Assembly: GCA_934504345.1 (NCBI GenBank)
Contig: CAKSVR010000007.1
Coordinates: 1-64,000 of the forward strand
Reading direction: 5' to 3'
Source: an uncultured Agathobaculum sp.
GTDB lineage: Bacteria > Bacillota > Clostridia > Oscillospirales > Butyricicoccaceae
DNA: 64,000 nucleotides
Positions 32,977 to 41,829 of this stretch are shown here, one piece after another. Every line of letters begins with the position of its first letter. Positions within the stretch are counted from its first letter, which is position 1. The notes beneath the pieces were generated by a model. That model searched no databases, had not been told where the DNA came from, and worked only from the letters and a program-made list of their open reading frames with translations. The translations under genes and the position numbers were made by a program.

Positions 32977-33822
32977 TTAGAATTCAGTGTCAAGTTTGGC
33001 GAGATACTCGTCTGTGCAGTCGGATTTGACAAAGCTGTGCTTCTCGGTCGGGAACGCGCCGCTCTGCACCTCATTCATGTAGGTGCGGAACGCCTCCACC
33101 ATGCGCTCACCGATGTTGTCGTACTGCTTGGCGAACTTGGGCGTAAAGTCCATGTTCATGCCGAGCATATCCTGATAGACGAGCACCTGTCCGTCGCAGC
33201 CCGCGCCCGCACCGATGCCGATGGTCGGGATGGTGAGCTTTTTCGAGATGAGCGCCGCCAGCTTGGGCGGAACGCACTCGAGCACGACCGAGAACGCACC
33301 GGCCTCCTGCACGGTAAAGGCATCCTCGAGCAGGCGTTTTGCCGCCTCCTCGCCCTTGCCCTGCACCTTGAAGCCGCCGAAAGCGTTCACGCTCTGCGGT
33401 GTCATGCCGATATGCGCCTGCACCGGAATGCCGGAATCCGTGATGGCGCGAATCTGTGCAGCAACTGCGGCGCCGCCCTCCAGCTTGACGGCGTGGCCGC
33501 GCGCCTCTTTCATCAGACGGCCGGCATTGCGTACCGCCTCATCGACCGAGGCCTGATAGCTCATGAACGGCATATCCATGATGACCATGGTGTTCTCGCA
33601 CGCGCGGACTACGCACGCGCTGTGGTGTATCATGTCCTCCATCGTCACCGGCAGCGTGGTGTCGTAGCCCATCATCGTCATGCCGAGCGAATCGCCCACC
33701 AGAATGGCGTTGATGCCCGCCTTTTCCACCAGCTTTGCGGTCGTGTAATCGTAGCTGGTGATCTCGGTGAGGCGTTCGCCGTTCTGCTTCATCGAGAGAA
33801 ATGTGCTGACTGTGTTTTTCAT
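32977..33822 (-). CDS. panB: 3-methyl-2-oxobutanoate hydroxymethyltransferase
   Basis: The 281-residue TIM-barrel enzyme adds a hydroxymethyl group from methylene-THF to ketoisovalerate. Motifs include [16 protein letters not shown], the metal-binding [13 protein letters not shown] and [18 protein letters not shown]. Its start overlaps the upstream reductase stop by four bases (ATGA). Confidence 0.96.
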   Translation of the reverse strand: MKNTVSTFLSMKQNGERLTEITSYDYTTAKLVEKAGINAILVGDSLGMTMMGYDTTLPVTMEDMIHHSACVVRACENTMVIMDMPFMSYQASVDEAVRNAGRLMKEARGHAVKLEGGAAVAAQIRAITDSGIPVQAHIGMTPQSVNAFGGFKVQGKGEEAAKRLLEDAFTVQEAGAFSVVLECVPPKLAALISKKLTIPTIGIGAGAGCDGQVLVYQDMLGMNMDFTPKFAKQYDNIGERMVEAFRTYMNEVQSGAFPTEKHSFVKSDCTDEYLAKLDTEF

Positions 33823-34685
33823 TCGTTCTGCTCCTTTTCACCGCCCAGCAGATCAGCGAGTGCGCTGAAATCCTGTCCGGAGTGTTTTTGCTGTGCCATT
33901 TTGACCTGCTCGAGTCCCAGCAGCGCATAAAGCTGCCGGTCGTGCTTTTCAGTCAGGCAGGACAGATGCTTTTTTACCGTCTGCGTGTCGCCGCGCTCGA
34001 TCGGGCCGGTCAGTGCGGAAACCGGGCCGTGCTCGAGCAGGTGCGCCATGTTGCTCCGCATGAGCGGCGCGAGCGCCCGCAGCGCATCCTCCTCCGAGAA
34101 GCCGCAGCCGCCCAGCAGCTCCACGCTGCGCTGCACGAGCGCGCACACGAAGTTGCTCGCCAGCGCACAGCTCAGGTGGTACTGCGCCTTGCTCTCAGGC
34201 GCGATGGTCTGCACCCGCAGTCCCAGTCCGCGCAGCAGCGGCACGAATACCGCGGCTGCCCGCTCGTCGCCCTCGATGCAAAAAAAAGCATCTGCCAGCT
34301 CCCGCCAGCAGTCGTACTTGCTGCTGATCGGAAATAGCAGATGAATGGAGATCGCAGAAGCGCCGTGTGCACGGATGCCCGGAAAGGCCTCCGCCGCGGT
34401 ACACGCGCCGCTGCAATGACATATATACTTGTCCTGAATTTCAAATGCCGCGACCTGCCGATAGACCTCGGTGATCGCGTTATCCGGAACGGTGATAAAG
34501 ATCGCGTCACTATCTTCGATGAGTTTTCCCAAGTCCGTATAGTGTCCGGAATTTGTAAATTCTGCGGCCTCCCTCGCGCTCTCCGGATGGCGGCTGTAAT
34601 AGCCCGTTATCCGGATGCCCTTTTCGGCAAGCAGTCTGCCGAAGGAAAAGCCGACTTTTCCTGCTCCAACAATGCCAATCTTCAT
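33819..34685 (-). CDS. panG: Rossmann-fold DUF2520 protein, likely ketopantoate reductase (PanG type)
   Basis: The 288-residue protein starts with an NADP-binding Rossmann fold ([21 protein letters not shown]) and ends in a helical DUF2520 domain ([19 protein letters not shown]). Classical PanE is absent here, and the gene leads the operon with a four-base overlap to panB. PanG, a ketopantoate reductase of this 6-phosphogluconate-dehydrogenase-like group, has been described in Francisella with homologs in Clostridium and Enterococcus. That role is the best reading: it would reduce ketopantoate made by PanB before PanC acts. Confidence 0.8.
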   Translation of the reverse strand: MKIGIVGAGKVGFSFGRLLAEKGIRITGYYSRHPESAREAAEFTNSGHYTDLGKLIEDSDAIFITVPDNAITEVYRQVAAFEIQDKYICHCSGACTAAEAFPGIRAHGASAISIHLLFPISSKYDCWRELADAFFCIEGDERAAAVFVPLLRGLGLRVQTIAPESKAQYHLSCALASNFVCALVQRSVELLGGCGFSEEDALRALAPLMRSNMAHLLEHGPVSALTGPIERGDTQTVKKHLSCLTEKHDRQLYALLGLEQVKMAQQKHSGQDFSALADLLGGEKEQNE

Positions 34686-34796
34686 GCTGTCACCCGCTTT
34701 CTGTGGTGTGACGCGAAATCCTCACTGCCGGAAATTTGAAAAACATTTGTGACAAGGTATAGCTTCCGCCCTGCGGAATGCCATCCATCAAGGGGT

Positions 34797-34825
34797 ATTA
34801 TACCCGCCGGATCGACAAAAGTAAA
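34797..34825 (-). promoter_or_regulatory. Pantothenate operon promoter
   Basis: On the minus strand TTTACT and TATAAT are separated by 17 bases, about 110 bases before panG. No riboswitch was recognised in the leader. Confidence 0.65.
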
Positions 34826-34918
34826 GGAAAAGTTTGTGCCTCTGACAGTGCGCCCTCCCTCACAGCCCCAGAAAGCGCACATATTCCGCTGCGGACAGCA
34901 GCGGCCCGCTCCGCAGAG

Positions 34919-34947
34919 TTGCCTTTCGGACTGCCGGATGGTACAAT
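34919..34947 (+). promoter_or_regulatory. mcrBC promoter
   Basis: TTGCCT and TACAAT are separated by 17 bases, about 130 bases upstream of the mcrB start. Bases 34826-34918 hold nothing else recognisable. Confidence 0.6.
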
Positions 34948-35079
34948 TATCCTGTATCAATGTGCAGAATCGACTCGTTCTGCGCGAAGCCGAGCTGCCG
35001 CAGCACCCGTCTGCTGCTGGCGCTGAACGAGCCCGACTTGTCCGCGCGCGACCCGCATTTCGAGAAAGGTGAACCGAAA

Positions 35080-36564
35080 ATGACCGATATTCCGAAGAAC
35101 ACCATCCTGTACGGCCCGCCCGGCACAGGAAAGACCTACCATACCGTGCTGTATGCGGTCGCGATCATCGACAGCCTGCCGCTGGCCGAGGTGAAAGCCC
35201 GTCCCTATCCCGATGTTCTGGCGCGCTATAACCAGCTCAAGGCGGACGGGCTCATCGAGTTCACCACGTTCCACCAGTCCTATGGCTATGAGGAATTTGT
35301 CGAGGGCATCAAGCCCGTGATGGACAGCAGCGAGGAGAGCGGCGATATTCAGTACACCATCGAGGACGGCCTGTTCAAGTCGTTCTGCAGCCAGTCGGCC
35401 ATGCCCGCCGCCGATCAGCCCAGCCTTGATCTGGGACTGAACAAGAACCCGACCATCTGGAAAGTATCGCTCAAATCCACCTACGACAACCCGACTCGCA
35501 CCGAATGTCTGGAAAACGGCCATATCCGCATCGGCTGGAGTGCCTATGGCCCGGATATTACCGATGATACCGACTTTTTCACCGGCGGAAAGGAAATCCT
35601 CAACCGCTTTATCTATCAAATGAAGGTCGGCGATATTGTGTTCTCCTGCTACTCGAACACCACCATCGATGCCATCGGCGTTGTGACCGGCGAATACGAG
35701 TGGTGCGGCAGTCAGTACGACGACGGCTATAACCGCCGCCACAAGGTGAACTGGATCGTGAAGAATATCCGGGAGAACATCGTTGAGATCAACGACGGCA
35801 CGACCATGACACTTTCCACGGTTTACCGTCTGAACAAGGTGACACTGTCCGATGCGCTGGGGCTCATCCAGAAGTACCTGCCCGCCGCTGCGCCGAACGA
35901 AAAGAAAAACCGTGTGTTCATCATCGACGAGATCAATCGCGGCAACATCAGCAAGGTTTTCGGCGAGCTCATCACGCTCATCGAACCGTCCAAGCGGCTC
36001 GGACAGCCCGAGGCGCTCCGTGTCCGACTGCCGTATTCGCGCCAGCTGTTCGGCGTGCCGGACAATGTTTACCTCCTCGGCACGATGAACACCGCAGACC
36101 GCTCCATCGCAGCCATCGACACCGCGCTGCGGCGGCGTTTCCGTTTCCGCGAGATGCTGCCCGATGCGGCTGTGCTGGACGGCATCCTTGTGGACGGTAT
36201 CTCTATCGCAGATATGCTCACGCGCATGAACCGGCGCATTGCCGTGCTCTACGACCGGGAGCACACCATCGGTCACGCCTATTTTATGCCGCTGCGGGCA
36301 CACCCCACCCGCGAAACGCTGGCGGAGATTTTCGAGAACGCCATCCTGCCGCTGCTTCAGGAGTATTTTTTCGAGGATTACGAAAAGATCCGCCTCGTCC
36401 TCGGCGACAACCGAAAAGCCGCCCCGGCAGAGCAGTTCATCACCGCAGCCGAGAACGACTGCGATGCACTGTTCGGCAGCGCCGGCATCGACCTTGACGA
36501 TTCGGTCACATATGAGATCAATCGAGCTGCTTTCCGCAATATCGAGGCTTATCGTTCTATTTAA
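35080..36564 (+). CDS. mcrB: McrB-family AAA+ restriction GTPase with an EVE-like insert
   Basis: The 494-residue motor has Walker A at residues 11-19 (YGPPGTGKT), then TTFHQSYGYEEFVEGIKP, Walker B (VFIIDEINRGN) near residue 282 and the McrB signature MNTADRSIAAIDTALRRRF. Between Walker A and B lies an insert of about 130 residues (123-255; contains IWKVSLKS, GHIRIGWSAYG, GDIVFSCYSN, IDAIGVVTGEYEW) resembling EVE/PUA-type modified-base readers. Classical McrB has its DNA-binding domain at the N-terminus instead. AAAGGTGA precedes the ATG at 35080. mcrC follows by nine bases; together they form a modification-dependent nuclease. Confidence 0.92.
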   Translation: MTDIPKNTILYGPPGTGKTYHTVLYAVAIIDSLPLAEVKARPYPDVLARYNQLKADGLIEFTTFHQSYGYEEFVEGIKPVMDSSEESGDIQYTIEDGLFKSFCSQSAMPAADQPSLDLGLNKNPTIWKVSLKSTYDNPTRTECLENGHIRIGWSAYGPDITDDTDFFTGGKEILNRFIYQMKVGDIVFSCYSNTTIDAIGVVTGEYEWCGSQYDDGYNRRHKVNWIVKNIRENIVEINDGTTMTLSTVYRLNKVTLSDALGLIQKYLPAAAPNEKKNRVFIIDEINRGNISKVFGELITLIEPSKRLGQPEALRVRLPYSRQLFGVPDNVYLLGTMNTADRSIAAIDTALRRRFRFREMLPDAAVLDGILVDGISIADMLTRMNRRIAVLYDREHTIGHAYFMPLRAHPTRETLAEIFENAILPLLQEYFFEDYEKIRLVLGDNRKAAPAEQFITAAENDCDALFGSAGIDLDDSVTYEINRAAFRNIEAYRSI

Positions 36565-36573
36565 GGTGTTTGC

Positions 36574-37851
36574 ATGAGGAAAACCTATCAGATAACCGAA
36601 TACGGCTCGTTCACCCGCGATAAACCGGCGCCCGGCTGTGTTGCCCTGCCGCCCGACACCTTTGATGCGCTGGAGGATTTTGTGCTGTCCAGCCGGGACG
36701 ACGGCACGAATCCGCTCGAGCTGATGGGTCTTTCCGCCCGCAAGGGTGTCGGCAGACTCATCACCGCGAAAAACTACGTCGGCGTGATCGCCATGAATGA
36801 CGGCACAGCCATCGAAATCCTCCCGAAGCTCTGTTCCGGCACGAGCACCGCACCGGAAAGCGCCAAAAGACTGCTCATCGATATGCTGCGAACGCTCCGC
36901 CATACGCCATTCAAGGCCCTGCATACCGCCAATGTGAACATCGACCGGCTGAGCATCCTTGAAATCTTCATTCGTATGTTCCTCGAGGAGCTGTTCCGCC
37001 TTGTAAAATACGGCCTGCCGTGCGGCTACCGGACCACGCAGTCAAACGAGAATCAGTTCAAGGGGAAGATCGTATTTTCCGAGCACATCCGGTGCAATTA
37101 TGCTCATAAAGAGCGCAGCTTTGTCGAATATGACACGTTCAGCGCCGACCGTCCGGAAAACCGCATCCTGAAATCCACACTGCGGTATCTCTATCAGCAT
37201 TCGGCCTCGCTCCGCAGCAAAACCGACATCCGCACGCTTCTGGGCGCGTTTTCCGAGGTGTCCGAGTCCCGGAACGTGCAGGCAGACTTTGCACGCATCG
37301 TCCCTGACAGAAAAAACACAGAGCTCCAAACCGCACTGCTGTGGAGCCGGGTCTTTTTGCAGGGAAAGAGCTTCACCGCATTTTCCGGCGCGGATACGGC
37401 ATTTGCGCTGCTGTTCCCGATGGAAACGCTGTTTGAGCGCTATATTGCGACGCATCTGCACAGACTGCTCGCGCAGTCGGATTATGTCCTGTCCGTGCAG
37501 GATAAAACATACCACCTGTTCGACGAGCCGAAAAAGTTCCTGTTAAAGCCGGATATTGTCCTCCGAAACCGCATTTCGGGACAGGTTCTCGTCATGGATA
37601 CCAAATGGAAGCTGCTCTCCGACAGCAGACCGAACGCCGGTATTTCGCAGGCGGATATGTACCAGATGTTCGCCTACCAGAAGAAATACGCCGCCCGGCA
37701 CGTTACACTGCTCTATCCGCGCACCGAAACGGCCGATCCGAGTAAAACCATCCGGTTTTCGGCACAGGACGGCGCGGAAATCCGGGTGCGGTTCGTCGAT
37801 CTGTTCGATGCGGAGCACTCGCTGGAGGGTATCCTTGCGGACAGCATTTGA
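36574..37851 (+). CDS. mcrC: McrC-family nuclease subunit
   Basis: The 425-residue protein has an N-terminal OB-like region that stimulates McrB (start MRKTYQITEYGSFTR), a helical middle (FSEHIRCNYAHKERSF, VEYDTFSADRPENRILK) and a C-terminal PD-(D/E)XK nuclease with KPDIVLRN and VMDTKWK, followed by YQMFAYQKKY, as in McrC. Catalytic Asp and D-x-K are present. It probably docks on the McrB hexamer and cuts DNA carrying modified bases. Confidence 0.94.
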   Translation: MRKTYQITEYGSFTRDKPAPGCVALPPDTFDALEDFVLSSRDDGTNPLELMGLSARKGVGRLITAKNYVGVIAMNDGTAIEILPKLCSGTSTAPESAKRLLIDMLRTLRHTPFKALHTANVNIDRLSILEIFIRMFLEELFRLVKYGLPCGYRTTQSNENQFKGKIVFSEHIRCNYAHKERSFVEYDTFSADRPENRILKSTLRYLYQHSASLRSKTDIRTLLGAFSEVSESRNVQADFARIVPDRKNTELQTALLWSRVFLQGKSFTAFSGADTAFALLFPMETLFERYIATHLHRLLAQSDYVLSVQDKTYHLFDEPKKFLLKPDIVLRNRISGQVLVMDTKWKLLSDSRPNAGISQADMYQMFAYQKKYAARHVTLLYPRTETADPSKTIRFSAQDGAEIRVRFVDLFDAEHSLEGILADSI

Positions 37852-37858
37852 GCGGAGC

Positions 37859-37966
37859 ATGGACGAGATTCAGCAGCAGATCGAGCAATACCCCAAAGAA
37901 TCCGCCCGCGGCTGGGAGGAGCTGAACGAGGTGTTCCTTTCCGCGCTGACGGCATCCATCGAGTAA
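37859..37966 (+). CDS. 35-residue peptide downstream of mcrC
   Basis: Seven bases after the mcrC stop, GAGCGGAG leads into an ATG and a 35-codon frame rich in Glu and Gln (MDEIQQQIEQYPKESARGW). It ends just before the operon terminator. It could be a third small component of the restriction system or a remnant. No family was recognised. Confidence 0.45.
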   Translation: MDEIQQQIEQYPKESARGWEELNEVFLSALTASIE

Positions 37967-37970
37967 CCGC

Positions 37971-38010
37971 AGAACACCCCTGCTCTCATCCGAACAGGGG
38001 TGTTCTCTTA
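37971..38010 (+). terminator. Terminator of the mcrBC operon
   Basis: AGAACACCCCTG pairs with CAGGGGTGTTCT and is followed by CTTATTT. Confidence 0.9.
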
Positions 38011-38024
38011 TTTCGTTTTTCCGC

Positions 38025-38390
38025 TCATTTCTTCGGCTGTGTGCTGCGGTACAGCTTCTCCGCGCACGGCTTGCAGACATACCCGCCCAGAATATCCTCC
38101 TCATAGGACATTTTCCGCAGCAGGTCTTTCATGTACCCGAAATCCTCGGGCACAGTGAAACAGTTGATCAGCTGATTTTTATCGACCACCCGCAGACACG
38201 AACTGCACCGCGACTGTTTCTCCAGACACACCAGTGCCTCATCGCTGTTGCCGTCGCAGTAGTGTACGGAATCCCGGCAGACCCGAATCAGCTTTTTGCC
38301 GTCCGCGAAGCTGATCTTCCCTTCGTCGATCAGCGGCAGGATGTTTTCCACCACGTTGTTCAGTCCCCGTCCAATATCGTGACAACTCAT
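38025..38390 (-). CDS. Hypothetical protein with two Cys-x-x-Cys motifs
   Basis: The 121-residue protein has an N-terminal helix pair (GRGLNNVVENILPLIDEGKI) and two CxxC pairs, CSSCLRVV and CKPCAEKLY, that could form a zinc ribbon. AAGGAGTG precedes the start and a TGGTATAAT extended -10 lies upstream. No function is known; the zinc site suggests a regulatory or adaptor role. Confidence 0.7.
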   Translation of the reverse strand: MSCHDIGRGLNNVVENILPLIDEGKISFADGKKLIRVCRDSVHYCDGNSDEALVCLEKQSRCSSCLRVVDKNQLINCFTVPEDFGYMKDLLRKMSYEEDILGGYVCKPCAEKLYRSTQPKK

Positions 38391-38483
38391 GTATAATCAC
38401 TCCTTTTCATAGATTATACCACATCCGCATACTGCCTGCATTGAAGCAGCAGTTCATTCATACTGTACGACAGTATTCAGCCC

Positions 38484-38521
38484 AAAAACGCCTGCGTATC
38501 CGTCATACGCAGGCGTTTTTC
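38484..38521. terminator. Terminator of the hcp gene
   Basis: AAAAACGCCTGCGTAT pairs with ATACGCAGGCGTTTTT. Confidence 0.9.
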
Positions 38522-38547
38522 TCATTACAGGGCTTGTTCAGCAGCCG

Positions 38548-40119
38548 TTACCCTCTGCCAAGGATCGCATCCAAATCCTGCTCGGGCGCGGTGGTCGGGT
38601 GCAGCTCATAGGCCTTCACCAGTGTTCTCACCACGGTTTCGGACAAAAATGCGGGCAGTGTCGGTCCGAGATAGATGTTCTTCACGCCGAGGGCGAGCAG
38701 TGTCAGCAGGATGCACACGGCTTTCTGCTCGTACCACGAGAGCACGAGCGTGAGCGGCAGGTCGTTGACCGTACAGCCGAACGCATCCGCCAGCGCGAGC
38801 GCGACCTTAATGGCACTGTATGCATCGTTGCACTGTCCCATATCGAGGATGCGCGGCAGCCCGCCGATCTCGCCCAGATCGAGGTCGTTAAAACGGTATT
38901 TTCCGCACGCAAGGGTCAGAACGAGCGTATCCAGCGGTGTTTTCTTGACAAACTCGGTGTAGTAGTTACGGCCCGGATGTGCGCCGTCGCAGCCGCCGAC
39001 CAGAAAGATATGCCGCACCTTGCCGCTCTTGATGAGCGAGATGATCTCCTCCGCATGAGCCAGCACCGCGCCGTGTGCAAAGCCCGTCATCAGCATATGC
39101 CCGCCGTTGATGCCGCTCATGCTGTGGTCGTGCTCGTACCCGCCGAGCGCGAGCGCCTGCTCGATGATGGGCGAAAAGTCCTTGCGGCCGCACGCATCCG
39201 CCTCGATATGGCGCAGACCCGCATAGCCCACCACCGAAGTCGTGTACACGCGGTCCTGATAGCTTGGGCGCTGCGGCATCAGACAGTTGGTTGTGAACAG
39301 CACCGGAGCGGGAATGTTCTCGAACTCCGTCTGCTGGCTCTGCCATGCCGTGCCGAAATTGCCCGCAAGGTGCGGATGTTTTTTCAGTCCCGGATAGCCG
39401 TGCGCGGGCAGCATTTCGCTGTGCGTGTAGATGTTGATGCCCTTTCCCGCCGTCTGCTCGAGCAGCTGCGCCAAGTCGCCCATGTCGTGCCCGGAAACCA
39501 CGATGAACGGGCCTTTTTTGATGTCGGTCGGCACTTTTGCAGGCTGCGGCGTGCCGAATGTGCCCGTATTGGCCTCATCGAGCAGCTCCATGCACCGGAA
39601 ATTCACCTGCCCGAACTCGACGATCAGCGCCAGCCATTCCTCGACCGAATGCGGGCGATTGACCGCGCACAGGCCCTTGTAAAACCACGCGCTGACCCCG
39701 TCATCCGTATAGCCGAGATTCCTCGCGTGGTGCGCGTAAGCGGCCATGCCTTTCAGGCCGAACAGCAGCGTGGAACGCAGCGAAACCGTATCCGTGTCGC
39801 CGTGCCACAGCTCGACCACCTCGCACGGCGCACCGCCAAAGCGTTCCCGTTCGGCGCGCACCCGGTCGGTGAATGCCGCAATCGCGCGGTCGTCAAAGTT
39901 GACGTTGGTCAGCGTAGTGAACAGCCCGTCCTCCAGCAGCCTGTCGGCCTCCGGCGTGTGCTGTCCGGCTGCTGAGGCCGCCTCCGCCAGCCGGATGAGC
40001 TCGTACACCAGCTCGTCCTGCAAGTGCGCGGTTTCCGGCTGCTTGCCGCATACCCCCGCGCTCACGCAGCACTTGTTCCCTGCCGTCTGCTGGCACTGAA
40101 AGCAAAACATATCTGCCAT
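38548..40119 (-). CDS. hcp: Hydroxylamine reductase (hybrid cluster protein)
   Basis: The 523-residue cytoplasmic protein carries an N-terminal cubane-binding cysteine set (FCFQCQQTAGNKC then GVCGKQPE) and the hybrid Fe-S-O cluster ligands further on (CLMPQRPSY, GGCDGAHPGRNY, LACGKYRFN). Hcp reduces hydroxylamine and acts as an NO reductase under nitrosative stress. AGGAGGAA sets the start at 40119. No hcr reductase gene is adjacent, so electrons must come from another donor. It is a single-gene unit. Confidence 0.95.
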   Translation of the reverse strand: MADMFCFQCQQTAGNKCCVSAGVCGKQPETAHLQDELVYELIRLAEAASAAGQHTPEADRLLEDGLFTTLTNVNFDDRAIAAFTDRVRAERERFGGAPCEVVELWHGDTDTVSLRSTLLFGLKGMAAYAHHARNLGYTDDGVSAWFYKGLCAVNRPHSVEEWLALIVEFGQVNFRCMELLDEANTGTFGTPQPAKVPTDIKKGPFIVVSGHDMGDLAQLLEQTAGKGINIYTHSEMLPAHGYPGLKKHPHLAGNFGTAWQSQQTEFENIPAPVLFTTNCLMPQRPSYQDRVYTTSVVGYAGLRHIEADACGRKDFSPIIEQALALGGYEHDHSMSGINGGHMLMTGFAHGAVLAHAEEIISLIKSGKVRHIFLVGGCDGAHPGRNYYTEFVKKTPLDTLVLTLACGKYRFNDLDLGEIGGLPRILDMGQCNDAYSAIKVALALADAFGCTVNDLPLTLVLSWYEQKAVCILLTLLALGVKNIYLGPTLPAFLSETVVRTLVKAYELHPTTAPEQDLDAILGRG

Positions 40120-40299
40120 GAATTCTTCCTCCTTTGGCAGATAGTGTAACCCGATCAAACCGGACTATACATCGCAAAAGCACGGTATCGCCATGTATTC
40201 TTCCCGTGTTCTCATATTCGTTCACCTTCTGACAGATATAGTGCAGCACACACCGTGCAGGCAATCAAGTGCATTGCGCTGTCGCGAAACACGAGAAAG

Positions 40300-40326
40300 C
40301 CCGCCGCAGTTCCCTGCGGCGGGCTT
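40300..40326. terminator. Hairpin flanking dispersed element copy B, hcp side
   Basis: AAGCCCGCCGCAG pairs with CTGCGGCGGGCTT; the same hairpin recurs on the other side of the element. Confidence 0.75.
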
Positions 40327-40549
40327 CAGGCTGTCGCGAAACCACGGTTTCGCCGACAAGCAGGAACGGACCGTGGGCCGTTCCAAAGTCGTCCGAAAGT
40401 TCCTGTATAGAAACTTTCTCCCTCTCAGGGTATAAAAAGGCAGGTACACGCCCTGCCTTTTTATGAATTTGCACGGCAAATTCTATTTAATGCGCGCTGC
40501 CGCGCGATATGATGAAATTGGTTCAATACCGACTTTTTTGCCAAACTGA
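40326..40549 (-). repeat. Terminator-bracketed dispersed element, copy B
   Basis: This 224-bp short-form copy lies on the minus strand between the MetE-like gene and hcp. It has the same hairpin order as copy A, with the simple central stem AAAAAGGCAGG/CCTGCCTTTTT and end stem GAAACC/GGTTTC. The identical hairpin AAGCCCGCCGCAG/CTGCGGCGGGCTT occurs on both sides. Confidence 0.9.
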
Positions 40550-40577
40550 AGCCCGCCGCAGTTCCCTGCGGCGGGCT
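40549..40577 (-). terminator. Terminator of the MetE-like gene
   Basis: AAGCCCGCCGCAG pairs with CTGCGGCGGGCTT, 18 bases after the gene. It is the second copy of the hairpin bracketing element B. Confidence 0.8.
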
Positions 40578-40595
40578 TGTGCCATTTTGTTCGGT

Positions 40596-41711
40596 TTACT
40601 TGCCCCAGACTTCCTCTGCGATCTCCTTGACGAGCGCGAGCTTTGCCCACTGCTCCTCCTCGGTCAACTTGTTGCCGATCTCACAGGAGGCAAAGCCGCA
40701 CTGCGGGCTCAGGCACAGGCGGTCGAGCGGAATGTACTTCGCCGCCTTACGAATACGGGCGATAACCGCCTCTTTATCCTCCAGCTTGGGCGATTTGGTG
40801 GTGATAAGGCCCAGAACGACCGTTTTATCCGGCGAAACCTTAGCCAGCGGTGCAAAACCACCCGAGCGCTCATCGTCGTACTCGAGGAACAGCGCATCGA
40901 CGTTCTCCTGTGCGAAAACATAGTCGGCTACCGAGTCGTAAGCGCCGCTTGCGAAGAACGTGGAGTGGTAGTTGCCGCGGCAGATGTGCGAGGTGATGAC
41001 CATATCCTCCGGCTTTCCCTCGAGCGCGAGGTTGTTGACCGCGAGGAGCTGCTTCTTGACCTCCTCCAGATCGATGCCGAGCGCCTGATAGCGCTGCTTG
41101 GCCGCATCGCCCACGATGGCGCCCCAGGTGCAGTCGTCAAGCTGGAGATTGCGGCAGCCGGCCTCGTAGAACTGACGGATGACCGCCTGATAGGCCACGC
41201 CGATGTCGTGGATGAGCTCTTCGTTCGTCGCATAGATCTTGCGGGTGGAAGCAAGGTTCATCGGCACGATCATCTGCTGGAACATCTGCGCCGGTGCGGG
41301 AATGGTGTACTTTGCGACCGTATTCTCGTCCTCGAACTGCTTGAGGAACTTGAAATATTCGACAAACGGATGCGGCTTTGCCTTCACCTTGCCGGTGAGC
41401 CATGTATCGTCCAGCGCAGCCATCTCGCCGCTGAACTGCACGCCGCCGCCCTTCTGATGCGCTACGCCCTCAAAGCCCCACATGAAGTCGAGATGCCAGT
41501 AGGTGCGGCGGAACTCGCCGTCCGTGATGGCGTGGAAGCCCAGCTCCTTCTGCTTGGCAACGACCTTGGTGATCTCCTCGTTCAGCACGCTGTCGAGCTC
41601 GGCCTCGGTGATGGCGCCGTTCTCAAACGCGGCCTTGGCATCCTTTACGGCCTGCGGGCGCAGGAAGCTGCCGACAAAATCATATCGAAACGGGGTTTTC
41701 AGCTTGCTCAT
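40596..41711 (-). CDS. MetE-like cobalamin-independent methyltransferase (YxjG/YxjH type)
   Basis: The 371-residue protein corresponds to the C-terminal catalytic half of MetE: PFRYDFVGSFLRP, DGEFRRTYWHLDF, LQLDDCTW and the zinc ligands His in SHICRGNY and Cys in SPQCGFAS with an upstream Glu in EYDDERSG. Such stand-alone proteins transfer methyl groups to thiols, possibly homocysteine from methyl donors other than folate polyglutamate. AAGGAG precedes the ATG at 41711. The LysR gene directly upstream on the same strand is the probable regulator. Confidence 0.88.
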   Translation of the reverse strand: MSKLKTPFRYDFVGSFLRPQAVKDAKAAFENGAITEAELDSVLNEEITKVVAKQKELGFHAITDGEFRRTYWHLDFMWGFEGVAHQKGGGVQFSGEMAALDDTWLTGKVKAKPHPFVEYFKFLKQFEDENTVAKYTIPAPAQMFQQMIVPMNLASTRKIYATNEELIHDIGVAYQAVIRQFYEAGCRNLQLDDCTWGAIVGDAAKQRYQALGIDLEEVKKQLLAVNNLALEGKPEDMVITSHICRGNYHSTFFASGAYDSVADYVFAQENVDALFLEYDDERSGGFAPLAKVSPDKTVVLGLITTKSPKLEDKEAVIARIRKAAKYIPLDRLCLSPQCGFASCEIGNKLTEEEQWAKLALVKEIAEEVWGK

Positions 41712-41810
41712 AGTATCTATCTCCTTGGGTAACACGAGTGGTGTTTTTCTGTCTGACGATAGTCTACCACGAAATCTGCCGATTGAAAAATACGTCTTAC
41801 CCGCGGTTCT

Positions 41811-41829
41811 CCATAGGTTTATCCTATGG
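41811..41829. promoter_or_regulatory. Inverted repeat between lysR and the MetE-like gene
   Basis: CCATAGG and CCTATGG form a perfect 7-bp inverted repeat around TTTAT. It overlaps the lysR stop codon and lies 100 bases upstream of the MetE-like gene, near a TAGACT -10. It is a plausible regulator site. Confidence 0.45.

Noticed and set aside
34686..35079. Riboswitch in the leader of panG or mcrB
   Set aside because: No conserved riboswitch core or alternative terminator pair was found; only promoters are visible.
41811..41829. SAM riboswitch or terminator upstream of the MetE-like gene
   Set aside because: The inverted repeat has only 7-bp arms and no T-tract or SAM-aptamer features, so only a protein-binding site was considered.
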